Shown: positions 1-8,109, counted from the stretch's first letter. The stretch is DNA of 47,151 nucleotides from Verrucomicrobiota bacterium (GCA_903970595.1 CAJCJI010000435.1:1-47151), one strand, 5' to 3'. Notes: a model not told the origin generated them from the letters alone. Program-made: numbers and translations.

Positions 1-257
1 ACCGCGTCCGGGCGCTCCTTCTCGATGATGCGCGCCACCGTCTGCCAGCGGATCGGCTCGATGTAGGTGGCGTCGGCCATCTCCGGGTCGGTCATGATGG
101 TGGCCGGATTGGAGTTGACCAGGATCACGCGATAGCCTTCCTGGCGCAGCGCCTTGCAGGCCTGCGCGCCGGAATAGTCGAATTCGCAAGCCTGGCCGAT
201 GACGATCGGCCCGGCGCCGATGATCAGGATGCTTTTAAGGTCGGTGCGCTTAGGCAT
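1..257 (-). CDS. carB: Carbamoyl-phosphate synthase large subunit, N-terminal part (runs off the window)
   Basis: The large subunit makes carbamoyl phosphate from bicarbonate, ATP and ammonia supplied by CarA, feeding arginine and pyrimidine synthesis. Only the first 85 codons are present; the gene continues past base 1. The start reads [20 protein letters not shown] and continues with [18 protein letters not shown] and [20 protein letters not shown], the standard beginning of the first ATP-binding half of CarB. The ATG is at 255-257. It lies 23 bases after the stop of the LysE-family gene, so carA, the exporter and carB are probably co-transcribed. The family identification is certain; nothing can be said about the missing remainder. 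Confidence 0.97.
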   Translation of the reverse strand, partial: MPKRTDLKSILIIGAGPIVIGQACEFDYSGAQACKALRQEGYRVILVNSNPATIMTDPEMADATYIEPIRWQTVARIIEKERPDA

Positions 258-280
258 CTCGGCTCGTTCTTTAGAAATGC

Positions 281-943
281 TTAGTTCACGCTGGCGGTGG
301 CGAGCTTCACGCCAAAACCGACGAAGGCGGCCCCGGCGCCGCCGGTCAGCGCAGTGCGGGTGCGGCGCCAGCGGCGGAACGCCGCGGCCAGGCGGGCGCC
401 GCCGAAAATCAGCGCGCTCATGTAAAGCAGGCTCAGGCACTGCGAGCTGAGGCCGAGAATGGCGAAGGACAGCGCCTTGTGCGCATAAGCAGGATCAACG
501 AACTGGATAAAGAAGGCGATGAAGAACAGGATCGCCTTGGGATTGATCAGGCTGATGCCGAGGGCACGGCGCAGCGGGTCGCCGGCCGGCGCGGGCAAGG
601 TTTCGGACGGCACTGCGTCAGCGGGCGCACTCAACCGGCCCTTCCAGGCTGCGATCAGCAGGTTGGCGCCCAGATACACCAGATAGGCGCCGCCGGCGTA
701 TTTGAGCAGCGTGAACACCGCCGGATAAGCCTTGAGCACCGAGGCCACGCCGGCCGAGGCCAGCACAATCAGCACGCTGTCGCCGAGCAACACGCCGCAG
801 GCCGCGCGATAGCCCAGGCGCACGCCGCGCCGCGCCGCCGTGCTGAGCACGAACAGCGAGTTCGGCCCGGGCAGCAGGATGATGATGATGGCGCCGATCA
901 GATAGGTCGGCAGGTGGACGACGCCAAAAAAGCTGGTGCTCAT
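281..943 (-). CDS. leuE: LysE/RhtB-family amino-acid exporter, LeuE-like
   Basis: A 220-residue inner-membrane protein of the LysE superfamily, which exports amino acids with proton exchange. The N-terminal segment has the family signature [11 protein letters not shown] near residue 24 and [15 protein letters not shown] near 44, followed by the [20 protein letters not shown] block near 131. These match LeuE-type leucine exporters better than RhtB or ArgO types. About six hydrophobic segments are visible, which is normal for the family. The start codon overlaps the carA stop in an ATGA tetranucleotide (940-943), indicating translational coupling. A LysE-type gene sits between carA and carB in Pseudomonas as well (PA4757), so its place is conserved. 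The substrate is inferred only. Confidence 0.9.
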   Translation of the reverse strand: MSTSFFGVVHLPTYLIGAIIIILLPGPNSLFVLSTAARRGVRLGYRAACGVLLGDSVLIVLASAGVASVLKAYPAVFTLLKYAGGAYLVYLGANLLIAAWKGRLSAPADAVPSETLPAPAGDPLRRALGISLINPKAILFFIAFFIQFVDPAYAHKALSFAILGLSSQCLSLLYMSALIFGGARLAAAFRRWRRTRTALTGGAGAAFVGFGVKLATASVN

Positions 944-2076
944 GCGGAAGCATCCATCAGTTCGACGAAGCGATCGAACAAATAGCCGACATCGTGCGGC
1001 CCCGGACTGGCTTCCGGGTGTCCCTGGAAACTGAAGGCCGGGGCGTCGAGCAGGCGGATGCCCTGGTTGGAGCCGTCGAACAGGGAGCGGTGGGTGATCA
1101 CCGCATTGGGCGGCAGTGTCGCCTCGTCCACCGCGAAACCGTGGTTCTGGCTGGTAATGAGCACGCGGCCGGATTCCAGATCCTGCACCGGATGGTTGGC
1201 GCCGTGATGGCCGAATTTCATCTTCAGGGTCTTGCCGCCGGCAGCGATGCCCAGGATCTGGTGGCCGAGGCAGATTCCAAACAATGGCGTCTTGCGCGCC
1301 AGGAATTCGCGCGCGGCCTCGATGGCGTAGGTGCAGGGTTCCGGGTCGCCGGGCCCGTTGGACAGCATCACGCCGTCGGGCCCCAGCGCCAGGACTTCCG
1401 CCGCAGCGGTCTGTGCAGGCACCACGGTAATGCGGCAGCCGCGGTCGGCCAGCATGCGCAGAATGTTGCGCTTGATGCCGAAGTCGTATACCACCACATG
1501 CCGGTCGGCGGCACCAGGTTCCGATTCGGAATTGGTTTCCAGCGTCCAGGAGCCGCGCGTCCAGGCATAGGACGCGCTGACGCTCACCAGCTTGGCCAGG
1601 TCCATGCCCTTGAGGCCGGGGAAGGCGCGAGCGCGCTTCAGCGCCTCCTTCTCGGTGGCCGCGGCTCCGGCCAGGATGCAGCCGTTCTGGGCGCCCCCGT
1701 CGCGCAGGACGCGGGTCAGGCGGCGCGTATCGATGCCGGCGATGGCCACCACGTTCTGCTCGCGCAAATACACGGAAAAATCCTTCCGGGACCGCCAGGA
1801 ACTGGCCGGACGCGGCACTTCGCGCAGGATCAGGCCGGCCAGCTGCACCTTTTCGGACTCGGCGTCCTCGTCATTGGTGCCGACATTGCCGATATGCGGA
1901 TAGGTCAGCGTGACGATCTGCTCGCGGTAGGAAGGATCGGTGAGAATCTCCTGGTAGCCGGTCATGGCGGTGTTGAACACCACCTCGCCGGCGGTGCTGC
2001 CGTCGATGCCAATGGAAACACCCCGAAAAACGCTGCCGTCAGCGAGGGCGAGCAGTGCCGGGGCGGTGGGCGTCAT
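940..2076 (-). CDS. carA: Carbamoyl-phosphate synthase small subunit (glutaminase)
   Basis: The 378-residue small subunit hydrolyses glutamine and channels ammonia to CarB. The N-terminal CPSase_sm_chain domain reads LADGSVFRG, then [20 protein letters not shown]. The C-terminal class I glutamine amidotransferase domain has [14 protein letters not shown], the nucleophile elbow [11 protein letters not shown] with the catalytic Cys, and the His/Glu pair in [13 protein letters not shown]. Length is normal for the family. It is followed by the LysE-family gene with a 4-base overlap and then by carB. Two hairpins lie in the 90 bases upstream of its start. In Pseudomonas and Xanthomonas the gene follows dapB directly; here dapB is about 43 kb away. 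Confidence 0.98.
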   Translation of the reverse strand: MTPTAPALLALADGSVFRGVSIGIDGSTAGEVVFNTAMTGYQEILTDPSYREQIVTLTYPHIGNVGTNDEDAESEKVQLAGLILREVPRPASSWRSRKDFSVYLREQNVVAIAGIDTRRLTRVLRDGGAQNGCILAGAAATEKEALKRARAFPGLKGMDLAKLVSVSASYAWTRGSWTLETNSESEPGAADRHVVVYDFGIKRNILRMLADRGCRITVVPAQTAAAEVLALGPDGVMLSNGPGDPEPCTYAIEAAREFLARKTPLFGICLGHQILGIAAGGKTLKMKFGHHGANHPVQDLESGRVLITSQNHGFAVDEATLPPNAVITHRSLFDGSNQGIRLLDAPAFSFQGHPEASPGPHDVGYLFDRFVELMDASA

Positions 2077-2117
2077 CGGTCCGTCGACTTCCTAAAGAGA
2101 GGATGGTGCACACAAGA

Positions 2118-2137
2118 AAGGGGGCTTGCGCCCCCTT
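2118..2137 (-). promoter_or_regulatory. Perfect 8-bp hairpin in the carA leader
   Basis: AAGGGGGC, loop TTGC, GCCCCCTT. On the minus strand it lies about 40 bases before the carA ATG and is followed by TCTTGTGTG rather than a clean T-run. It could be an attenuator-type element for the car operon or a weak terminator for transcription arriving from the inserted region. The hairpin is seen; its role is inferred. Confidence 0.5.
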
Positions 2138-2148
2138 GTCAGGATTAA

Positions 2149-2165
2149 GCGGGTATTTTACCCGC
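2149..2165 (-). promoter_or_regulatory. Second perfect hairpin in the carA leader
   Basis: GCGGGTA, a 3-base T-loop (plus strand), TACCCGC: a 7-bp perfect stem that lies 11 bases from the 2118-2137 hairpin. Two consecutive compact hairpins before carA suggest a structured leader RNA. No leader peptide could be recognised. Confidence 0.4.
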
Positions 2166-2395
2166 CCCAGGTCGGAGCGTCCACGCTTAAATTTGCCCAA
2201 TTCAATGGCGCCGGCCGGTCTATTTCTGGCAGACCCCTTGCGTCCAGGCTCAGGGCAGACGGGTTCCAGGCGCCGCCTGCATGAAATCCGCGGTGCGCAC
2301 TGCCCGCAGGGTCCGGCGGGCGTGGCCGCATGCAGGTACGATATCTCTTTGGCGGCAAGCGAGCCGCGCTGAACGCCGGGCGGAGTCCGGGATCA

Positions 2396-3097
2396 ATGCT
2401 CAATCGTCGGGAGTTTTTGGGAGGGCTGATGCTGTCCGGGGTCGCCGGCTGCACGATCGAGCCGCATTCAACCGAGGAGAACCCCAATTCGACCTTGAGC
2501 CTGGTGTCCAAGACCTGGACCAGCAAGGCACCCTCCGCCAGCGATTACCCGCTCAGCAAGCAGCAGATCTTGAGCATCCCCTATGCAACGCTGGGCGTGA
2601 GAATCGACCGGAATCCGCGCGTGGTGCTGGTGCTGGCCAGCATCAACGACCGGGCCTTGCAATGGGTTTCCGCCGATTTTGTGAGCTTTTATACCCGCGA
2701 TGGCTGGCTGCTGAAGACCCAGGGTCTGCAGCGGGACCTGACTGCCACCCGCTGGCGGGAAGCGTCGAATCAGGATCCGCTGCGCGGTTTTGTGCAGTCC
2801 GGCGCCCTGCCGCCGCGCGGAATCTACCGGGAAATTGACGTGGACAACGCCGAAGAGCAGGGAATTGCCGTGGAGTCGCGCTTCGAGAGCCGCAAGGACG
2901 AAACCATCACCATCCTGGGCGAGCCGCACCTGACCCGCCGGATCGACGAAATCGCCAACATGCGCGCCTGGCACTGGGAGGTTCGCAACAGCTTCTGGCT
3001 GGATCCGCTGTCCGGCGATGTGCGGCGATCCGTACAGCACTACTGCCCGGAGATGCCGCCGATCGAACTGGAAGTGCTCAAGCGGGCGGCGGTTTAG
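2396..3097 (+). CDS. YjbF/GfcB-family lipoprotein (exopolysaccharide-associated)
   Basis: A 233-residue predicted lipoprotein. The start at ATG 2396 is preferred over an in-frame ATG at 2330 because GGAG lies 11 bases upstream and it puts a short signal peptide, MLNRREFLGGLMLSGVAGC, at the N-terminus with a lipobox (VAGC) whose Cys is residue 19. The body matches YjbF/GfcB of Escherichia coli, whose genes act in group 4 capsule or yjb exopolysaccharide production: QQILSIPYATLGVRI, a WVSADFVSFYTRDGWLLKT block, and the C-terminal WHWEVRNSFWLDPLSGDVRR segment. The usual GfcC and GfcD partners are absent; only a GfcA-like gene lies next to it, convergent. The family is clear; the role of the local pair is inferred. 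Confidence 0.85.
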   Translation: MLNRREFLGGLMLSGVAGCTIEPHSTEENPNSTLSLVSKTWTSKAPSASDYPLSKQQILSIPYATLGVRIDRNPRVVLVLASINDRALQWVSADFVSFYTRDGWLLKTQGLQRDLTATRWREASNQDPLRGFVQSGALPPRGIYREIDVDNAEEQGIAVESRFESRKDETITILGEPHLTRRIDEIANMRAWHWEVRNSFWLDPLSGDVRRSVQHYCPEMPPIELEVLKRAAV

Positions 3098-3125
3098 GGA
3101 GTTCGGGCAGGCTCGCACCGGAAAC

Positions 3126-3154
3126 AAAAAGGCCGCCTGAGAGGCGGCCTTTTT
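3126..3154. terminator. Bidirectional intrinsic terminator
   Basis: AAAAA, GGCCGCCT, loop GAG, AGGCGGCC, TTTTT. The perfect 8-bp GC stem is flanked by five A and five T, so it works on both strands. It separates the convergent GfcB-like (plus) and GfcA-like (minus) genes. Confidence 0.92.
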
Positions 3155-3177
3155 GTGAAATTCCTATAACAAAAACA

Positions 3178-3417
3178 TCAATGTGTGGTCGTAGTGGAAG
3201 TGGTTGAATTATTGTTGTCGTAGCTGCCCGCCACCACGCCAATAATCGCGGCCAGCACGACCACACCGCCCACCACCGACGTCAGCGTGGAACCGGAAGC
3301 CACGTTGGCCGCCTGCGTGGCGGAACCCGCTGCCGGGGCGTTGTCCTCGGCGAGCGCTAGGGAAGATACACCCAGCATCGCGGCGGCTACTACGGTCAAC
3401 TTTAAAATCGATTTCAT
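3178..3417 (-). CDS. Small secreted GfcA/YjbE-like protein with Thr-rich C-terminus
   Basis: A 79-residue protein with a clear signal peptide, MKSILKLTVVAAAMLGVSSL, cleaved after ALA near residue 23. A short Ala/Ser/Gly-rich part follows, then a hydrophobic stretch VVGGVVVLAAIIGVVAG and a Ser/Thr/Asn-rich tail NNNSTTSTTTTH. Size, single hydrophobic segment and Thr-rich tail are those of GfcA/YjbE, the first gene of E. coli gfc and yjb exopolysaccharide operons. A good GGAG lies 5 bases before the ATG. In E. coli the gene precedes gfcB on the same strand; here it converges on it. Identification rests on architecture and neighbourhood, because the family has little conserved sequence. Confidence 0.72.
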   Translation of the reverse strand: MKSILKLTVVAAAMLGVSSLALAEDNAPAAGSATQAANVASGSTLTSVVGGVVVLAAIIGVVAGSYDNNNSTTSTTTTH

Positions 3418-3426
3418 GATTTCTCC

Positions 3427-3454
3427 AATAATTATTCAAAAAATCAATAATTAT
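3427..3454 (-). repeat. AT-rich palindrome repeated upstream of the GfcA-like gene
   Basis: AATAATTATT at 3427-3436 is a perfect palindrome, and CAATAATTAT occurs at 3426-3435 and again at 3445-3454, 19 bases apart. The second copy has nine of the ten palindrome bases. The copies sit just upstream of the ATG at 3417. Bases 3421-3480 contain only 17 G/C of 60, far below the surrounding DNA. Possible operator or DNA-bending promoter element; function unknown. Confidence 0.45.
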
Positions 3455-3709
3455 CCTGAGTTAACGACAACAGCAAAGCTTCATTCGGCACCGGCAAATT
3501 TGACGCGCCCTGCAGTTGCCAGCCTTCTCTCCGAGTATAACCGCTTGAAGCGACCCAAACAATTAAAAAGATCTGCGAGGCATTCTCACGCAAGTTCCTG
3601 GCCAAGCTTGCGACAAATTTGTTCTATGGGCAGGCCTGTCCTCGTTACAATTGCCGTGGAGCGGAAATCTTCAGGTTCCAGACCAATTGATTTTACGGAG
3701 AGAAATTGA

Positions 3710-4792
3710 GTGAAGCGCGCATTGATCACGGGAATTACCGGCCAGGACGGCGCATATCTTGCGGAATTCCTGTTGGCGAAAGGCTATGAAGTGCATGGCA
3801 TCAAACGGCGGACCTCGCTGTTCAATACCGCTCGAATCGATCACCTCTACCAGGACCCCCACAGTACGAAGAAAAACTTCGTGCTGCATTACGGAGACCT
3901 GACCGATTCGACCAATCTGATCAGGATCATGCAACTGGTAAAACCGGATGAGATCTACAATCTGGGGGCGCAAAGCCATGTTGCGGTCTCTTTCGAGAGC
4001 CCGGAATACACCGCCAACTCCGATGCCATCGGCGCGCTGCGTATCCTCGAAGGGATACGCATCCTAGGGATGGAAAAGTCGACGCGCTTCTATCAGGCCT
4101 CCACTTCCGAACTCTACGGCCTGGTACAGGAAATTCCTCAAAAGGAAACCACGCCGTTTTATCCGCGTTCGCCGTATGCCGTTGCGAAACTCTACGCCTA
4201 TTGGATCACGGTCAATTACCGCGAGGCTTACGGCATATATGCCTGCAACGGAATCCTGTTCAATCATGAGTCGCCGATTCGCGGCGAAACCTTTGTCACG
4301 CGCAAGATCACCCGCGCCATGGCACGGATCAAACTGGGCCTGCAGGACTGTCTTTATCTCGGCAATTTGAACGCGCTGCGCGATTGGGGGCACGCCCAGG
4401 ACTATGTTGAAATGCAATGGCTGATGCTGCAGCAGGATCAGGCTGAGGATTTCGTCATCGCCACCGGCGAACAGCACAGCGTTCGCGAATTTGTGGAACT
4501 CGCCGCCGCGGAACTGGGAATACAGGTGTCGTGGAAGGGCGAAGGCATCGAATGCAAAGGCTTCGATCAGAACGGCAAATGCATTGTCGCGGTCGATCCA
4601 CGTTATTTCCGTCCGACTGAAGTCGAAACCTTGCTGGGCGATCCAGGCAAGGCCAAGCGCAAGCTGGGGTGGACTCCCAAGATCAGCTTCCGCGAACTGG
4701 TCCGTGAAATGGTCTGCGAGGATCTGAAATCGGCCGAACGGGATGAACTCATCAAGCGCCATGGCTATAAAGCCATGGATTATCACGAATGA
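3710..4792 (+). CDS. gmd: GDP-mannose 4,6-dehydratase
   Basis: A 360-residue short-chain dehydratase that converts GDP-D-mannose to GDP-4-keto-6-deoxy-D-mannose, precursor of L-fucose, D-rhamnose and related sugars of surface polysaccharides. The NAD(P)-binding motif is [18 protein letters not shown] at the N-terminus. [19 protein letters not shown] and the ASTSELYG plus [15 protein letters not shown] catalytic block (Tyr-x3-Lys) are typical of GMD, as is [16 protein letters not shown]. The start is GTG at 3710 with GGAG 11 bases upstream. No GDP-fucose synthase or other nucleotide-sugar gene follows, so the next enzyme must lie elsewhere. It is more AT-rich than the housekeeping genes at the ends of the window. 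Confidence 0.97.
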   Translation: MKRALITGITGQDGAYLAEFLLAKGYEVHGIKRRTSLFNTARIDHLYQDPHSTKKNFVLHYGDLTDSTNLIRIMQLVKPDEIYNLGAQSHVAVSFESPEYTANSDAIGALRILEGIRILGMEKSTRFYQASTSELYGLVQEIPQKETTPFYPRSPYAVAKLYAYWITVNYREAYGIYACNGILFNHESPIRGETFVTRKITRAMARIKLGLQDCLYLGNLNALRDWGHAQDYVEMQWLMLQQDQAEDFVIATGEQHSVREFVELAAAELGIQVSWKGEGIECKGFDQNGKCIVAVDPRYFRPTEVETLLGDPGKAKRKLGWTPKISFRELVREMVCEDLKSAERDELIKRHGYKAMDYHE

Positions 4793-4793
4793 A

Positions 4794-4826
4794 CGGCAAG
4801 GCCGGCCGTCCAGACCGGCCTTGCCG
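4794..4826 (+). terminator. Strong hairpin after gmd
   Basis: CGGCAAGGCCGG, a 9-base loop, CCGGCCTTGCCG: a perfect 12-bp stem starting 2 bases after the gmd stop. No T-run follows, so termination may be inefficient or Rho-assisted. Confidence 0.6.
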
Positions 4827-4909
4827 GCACTGATCGGGCCGCCCGCGCTTAAGGCCAGGTGCGCCTGCGGCGCGCCCAACCTGGCAGGAACTGCGGGCTG
4901 ATCCGGGCT

Positions 4910-4931
4910 GCCAGGCGAGTAATCGCCTGGC
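4910..4931. terminator. Hairpin between gmd and the alkaline-phosphatase-superfamily gene
   Basis: GCCAGGCGA, loop GTAA, TCGCCTGGC, followed on the plus strand by TTTGGG. It lies between two convergent genes and 8 bases beyond the minus-strand stop, so it may end either transcript. Confidence 0.5.
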
Positions 4932-4938
4932 TTTGGGC

Positions 4939-5757
4939 CTAGATCTTGCGCCCCTCCAGAAACGGCACTTCCAGAACCTTTTCGTGCACGATCGGCCCGT
5001 GCCCGAAGTAGCCGTGCTCGCCGAAACATTCGCCGTGATCGGCGGTGATGATGAAATGCGTGTCCTTCGGCGCCTTGTCGATTAGGGCGCCCAGCACGCC
5101 GTCGACGTATTCCACGCACTTGATCTGCTGTTCGTGCAGGGACCGCATCTGTTCGTCGTCGAAGAACTTGTCTTCGCTGCTCTGGCCCAGTTCGTCATCC
5201 ATCCGCTTGAATACGCCGTGGACGCCGGAAATATGCGGCAAGCCCTTGGGGTCGAGCATGTAGGGGTAGTGGGTCTCCCCCAGGTTCAGGAAATAGAATT
5301 GCGGTTCCGACTCGTCGAACTCGATCTCCTTCACCATGCCGGCGAAGTCATTGTGATTGGACATCAACTTGTAGTCGTCGAAATGCCGGTTCAGATGCGA
5401 CAGCGGGTTCAGCACCGGCATCGACACCTTGGCGGAGGTGCGGTAGCCGTTTTGCTGCAGCACCAGCGGCAGCGACAGCTGCGGCACGAAGGTCTTGAAC
5501 GACAGGCCGGGAATATCCAGGCGGTCCACCCACAGCGAGAAGTCTTTTTTATAGACCTCGGAAGCGAATACCCCCTGCGGGCTGGTATGCGGGATCATGC
5601 CCATCAGGTAGGTGTAGTGGGAAGGGCTGGTCCAGGAAGCGTAGGAGTAGCGCTTCGCGCCGCTGCCGATTCGATCCATATTGGGCCGCTTCGCCGCCAG
5701 GTAGCTATCGTATCGACAGCTATCCATGACGATGTATACCAGATTGTTTTCGCTCAT
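4939..5757 (-). CDS. Small alkaline-phosphatase-superfamily (sulfatase-like) hydrolase
   Basis: A 272-residue protein starting MSENNLVYIVMDSCRYDSYL. ATG 5757 is preferred to an in-frame start at 5826 because AAGGGA lies just upstream and the catalytic fold begins at once. It has the metal-binding strand with Asp12, a sulfatase-like nucleophile loop SWTSPSHYTYLMGM and the C-terminal metal site TADHGECFGEHG. At the sulfatase nucleophile position (C/S-x-P-S-R) this protein has Thr43 (TSPSH), as phosphodiesterases and phosphotransferases of the superfamily do, so a phospho-substrate is more likely than a sulfate ester. It ends at VPFLEGRKI, soon after the second metal site, shorter than typical sulfatases. 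There is no signal peptide. The substrate is unknown. Confidence 0.75.
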   Translation of the reverse strand: MSENNLVYIVMDSCRYDSYLAAKRPNMDRIGSGAKRYSYASWTSPSHYTYLMGMIPHTSPQGVFASEVYKKDFSLWVDRLDIPGLSFKTFVPQLSLPLVLQQNGYRTSAKVSMPVLNPLSHLNRHFDDYKLMSNHNDFAGMVKEIEFDESEPQFYFLNLGETHYPYMLDPKGLPHISGVHGVFKRMDDELGQSSEDKFFDDEQMRSLHEQQIKCVEYVDGVLGALIDKAPKDTHFIITADHGECFGEHGYFGHGPIVHEKVLEVPFLEGRKI

Positions 5758-6238
5758 AAAATTCTGTCCCTTTGTCGCAAGTGCCCTGCGGCAGATAAGC
5801 AGATCCGGACGGGGCGGCGCGGTCATCGCGTTCGCCCTGGCCGGTCGGCGTTGGTGTGACTAAGATTATAATGTGTAGTTATGTCGTGGGTTTGAACAAG
5901 ATCACAAAATCTAAGGGCCCGGCGGCAAATCGGAGCTGCCGGCCGCCGCGCGGTCATTGTTCAACCGGTTCACCGCTCAAGCCGCGGACGGAAGTCAGCT
6001 GCTCCTGATCGCGTGATTCGTCCGGACCACAAGAATCCAGTCGTTGAGCTTGGTCGGCCTATCGTTCAGACCCCCTGGATGAGCCAGCGCAATGGGAGCG
6101 TCGCCGATGCTCGATGCTCCCCCTCCGCAGACGCAAATGAAGAGTAGTTTGCAATTGCCGTGCCTGAATGCCCCCGGCGCACCTCCCCATTTGACCCCTA
6201 TAATCAAACCTCCCCCTTCATTGAACGGAATCCAGAAC
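5758..6238. other. Gene-free divergent spacer
   Basis: These 481 bases lie between the minus-strand sulfatase-like gene and the plus-strand small secreted protein gene. They hold the TATAAT patch near 5865-5872 and an imperfect hairpin at 5920-5945 (CGGCGGCA / TGCCGGCCG with one bulged base). Reading frames here show no recognisable protein, start context or signal peptide. Confidence 0.5.
5865..5870 (-). promoter_or_regulatory. Candidate -10 box (TATAAT) for the sulfatase-like gene
   Basis: The overlapping sequence ATTATAAT gives a perfect TATAAT on both strands, in an AT-rich patch about 110 bases upstream of the minus-strand gene start. No good -35 is visible at 17 bases on either strand, so this is a weak prediction. 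Confidence 0.3.
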
Positions 6239-6613
6239 ATGAGACTCGCGATCGCCGCCTCCGCAGCGCTACTGTTTGTGTCGCTCACGGTACCGTGCCA
6301 TGCGCAGACCACGCCGCCGCCAGCCGCCACGCCGCCCGCCCCCGCCACGCCGGCACCGGGTTCCCTATCGCCGTCGGCAGAGGGTGTATCCCCAGGGTCC
6401 GGAGACCTTCGTTCCTGGTGCAGGCAGCACACCGGTGCCTGCAGGCCGCTGTACATGGACCATCAGGCGGCTGAAGCAGCCTGCCAAGGCCAGCCGAAAG
6501 GTATCGATGGGGTCACCGATGGCTGTCGCCAGGCGCGTATGAAAGCCCGGAGCGACATGCAAGCGCTTATGCAGCAAGGCGCGCCACCGCCCGCCCGCGG
6601 CGGCTTAAACTAA
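6239..6613 (+). CDS. Small secreted Pro-rich, four-Cys protein of unknown function
   Basis: A 124-residue protein with a signal peptide (MRLAIAASAALLFVSLTVPC, cleavage expected after HAQ near residue 24), then a Pro/Ala/Thr-rich linker to about residue 45. A compact domain follows with four Cys, in SWCRQHTGAC and later AACQGQPKGIDGVTDGC, which could form two disulfides. The C-terminus is basic and Met/Gln-rich (RQARMKARSDMQALMQQG). ATG 6239 is chosen because it begins the signal peptide; the frame is open further upstream to 6092 but without signal-like sequence. I do not recognise the family. It was probably made for the periplasm or outside. Confidence 0.6.
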   Translation: MRLAIAASAALLFVSLTVPCHAQTTPPPAATPPAPATPAPGSLSPSAEGVSPGSGDLRSWCRQHTGACRPLYMDHQAAEAACQGQPKGIDGVTDGCRQARMKARSDMQALMQQGAPPPARGGLN

Positions 6614-6642
6614 AATACCAGCATCCGTCATCACAAGAGGCA

Positions 6643-6671
6643 ATCTGAGCCCTGCTTCAGCGGGCTCAGAT
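6643..6671 (+). terminator. Hairpin after the small secreted protein gene
   Basis: ATCTGAGCCC, a 9-base loop, GGGCTCAGAT: a 10-bp perfect stem 29 bases after the stop codon. No T-run follows. Terminator-like, or an mRNA-stabilising end. Confidence 0.5.
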
Positions 6672-6728
6672 CCAGGCCTGCGGGAACCGCCTCCCGCCGC
6701 AGCCGATCCATATCCGTCATTCAGGCAA

Positions 6729-6756
6729 GCGGTATCGCCCTTTGGGGCGATACCGC
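6729..6756. repeat. Perfect 12-bp inverted repeat with 4-base loop
   Basis: GCGGTATCGCCC, loop TTTG, GGGCGATACCGC. It lies 30 bases before the beta-lactamase-family start. As an RNA it would fold strongly in the leader of that gene; alternatively it ends upstream transcription or is an operator. Confidence 0.5.
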
Positions 6757-6786
6757 ACAGAGCCTCGTTCAGGGAGCATTTAGCTT

Positions 6787-8070
6787 ATGCCCGATAGGAT
6801 GGAACTGTTACCCGGAACGCACGACCTAAGCATGCGCTACCGCATGGATGCGCAGATTCCGCTGTTTCATTCATTGTTCAAACAACCGGCCTGGAAAAGT
6901 GCAGTGAACGCTAGCGCAGTGTTGAAAGGAATTTCCCTGTCCGTTTGCCCTTTGCTGCTGCTTTGCGCCTGCGGTGGCGGCGGATCAAGCTCAAATGCTG
7001 CGACAAGTTCCAGTTCGAGTGGGGGTTCGAGCGCGAACTACAGTCAAATCGCCACCAATCTGAAAAGTTTTGTCACTTCCGCAAACAATCCGCCTTCGGG
7101 TCAGGTGAACGGATACGCGTTCATGTTGATCGACCAAAAGGGGACGGTGCTTTACCAAACTGCAGCCGGGAATCTGTCGACAGATTCGGTGATTGCCATC
7201 GCCTCCGCCTCCAAACTCCCCTCCGCGCTCGCCATTCTCACCTTGGTGGATGGTGGAAAACTGAGTCTGGATACTCCGGTGTCGACCTATCTTGCCGGCA
7301 GCGCCGTCACCTGGCCGCAAAGCATGGCAGCCATCACCCTGAGAATGCTGCTCAGTCATACCTCGGGCCTCCCTGGCTTAAACGACTACAACTACCCACC
7401 ATGCGTCAGCGACTACGAGGGCACCACTCTGGCCCAGTGCGTGCAGGACATTGCGGATGGCGGGCTGGGCATCGCAACCAGCACGAGTCAGCCGTATCAG
7501 CCTGGCCGGCAATTCGACTACGGCGGCGCCGACTTCCAGGTTGCGGGTTACATCGCCACATTCGTGTCAGGTCAACCGAGCTGGCAGGATTTCTTCAATG
7601 CCGCGATCGGCACGCCGCTTGGCCTGTCTTCGAATTTCAGTTATGACGCAGGTGCACCGAACCCGCGAATCGCTGGCGGCGTCAGTACCGACGCCGCGGA
7701 TTACGTGAAGTTACTGCAATTGGTGCTGAACAACGGCAACTTCAACGGGACCCAGTTGATCTCCACCAGCACGATCGCCAATTCCCTTGAAGTGAATCAG
7801 ATCGACGGAGTTTCCGTCGCGTTTAATCCGTTGGTGCCGAATTCCGATTACCCGGGCTATTCATTCGGCCTGTTTTTCTCGAGTCCCTCGATTTACTCTC
7901 CGAGCCCGGGACCTGAGTTCAGCGATCCGGGCGCATTTGGAACGACACCCTGGTTCGACACGGGTCTTGAATATGGCGCCATAATCATGATCAATCAGGA
8001 TACGGCTACCGGTGTATCGATGTGGAACGCCGCCCGGCCGGTAATCATCCAAAACCTGCAAGGCGGCTGA
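6787..8070 (+). CDS. Beta-lactamase-fold serine hydrolase, lipoprotein (class C / esterase-like)
   Basis: A 427-residue protein of the beta-lactamase family (PF00144), which includes class C beta-lactamases, DD-peptidases and esterases. The N-terminus is long, with the lipobox in CPLLLLCACGGGG near residue 60, followed by a Ser-rich tether. The active-site Ser-x-x-Lys is in IASASKLPSALAIL, followed by GGKLSLDTPVSTYL and LLSHTSGLPGL, all family hallmarks. The second motif is YGG (QFDYGGADF) where Tyr-x-Asn is usual. No clear third KTG/HTG motif is seen; the region reads TPWFDTGLEYGA. An esterase or peptidase role is therefore more likely than antibiotic resistance. The start at 6787 has GGGAG 11 bases upstream, but starts further downstream are possible. 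Confidence 0.85.
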   Translation: MPDRMELLPGTHDLSMRYRMDAQIPLFHSLFKQPAWKSAVNASAVLKGISLSVCPLLLLCACGGGGSSSNAATSSSSSGGSSANYSQIATNLKSFVTSANNPPSGQVNGYAFMLIDQKGTVLYQTAAGNLSTDSVIAIASASKLPSALAILTLVDGGKLSLDTPVSTYLAGSAVTWPQSMAAITLRMLLSHTSGLPGLNDYNYPPCVSDYEGTTLAQCVQDIADGGLGIATSTSQPYQPGRQFDYGGADFQVAGYIATFVSGQPSWQDFFNAAIGTPLGLSSNFSYDAGAPNPRIAGGVSTDAADYVKLLQLVLNNGNFNGTQLISTSTIANSLEVNQIDGVSVAFNPLVPNSDYPGYSFGLFFSSPSIYSPSPGPEFSDPGAFGTTPWFDTGLEYGAIIMINQDTATGVSMWNAARPVIIQNLQGG

Positions 8071-8109
8071 AACGCGTTCCAGGTCATAGACTCCGGATTT
8101 GGACTCCGC

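Larger units (their letters stand above)
2077..2395. other. Gene-free stretch between carA and the GfcB-like gene
   Basis: This 319-base divergent spacer contains the two carA-leader hairpins at 2118-2165 and must hold the promoters of carA (minus) and of the GfcB-like lipoprotein gene (plus). Beyond the hairpins I see no convincing -35/-10 pair, RNA gene or additional coding sequence. Confidence 0.6.

Noticed and set aside
994..2148. Long plus-strand open frame opposite carA (384 codons)
   Set aside because: It is the antisense shadow of carA in a GC-rich genome; no domain, no start context, and carA itself is unmistakable.
2158..2526. Minus-strand open frame upstream of carA
   Set aside because: No ribosome site or recognisable fold; it overlaps the carA leader hairpins and the signal peptide of the GfcB-like gene on the other strand.
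6787..8070. Antibiotic-resistance beta-lactamase
   Set aside because: The Tyr-x-Asn and KTG motifs are not intact and the protein is a lipoprotein with a Ser-rich tether; a general serine hydrolase or esterase is more likely.
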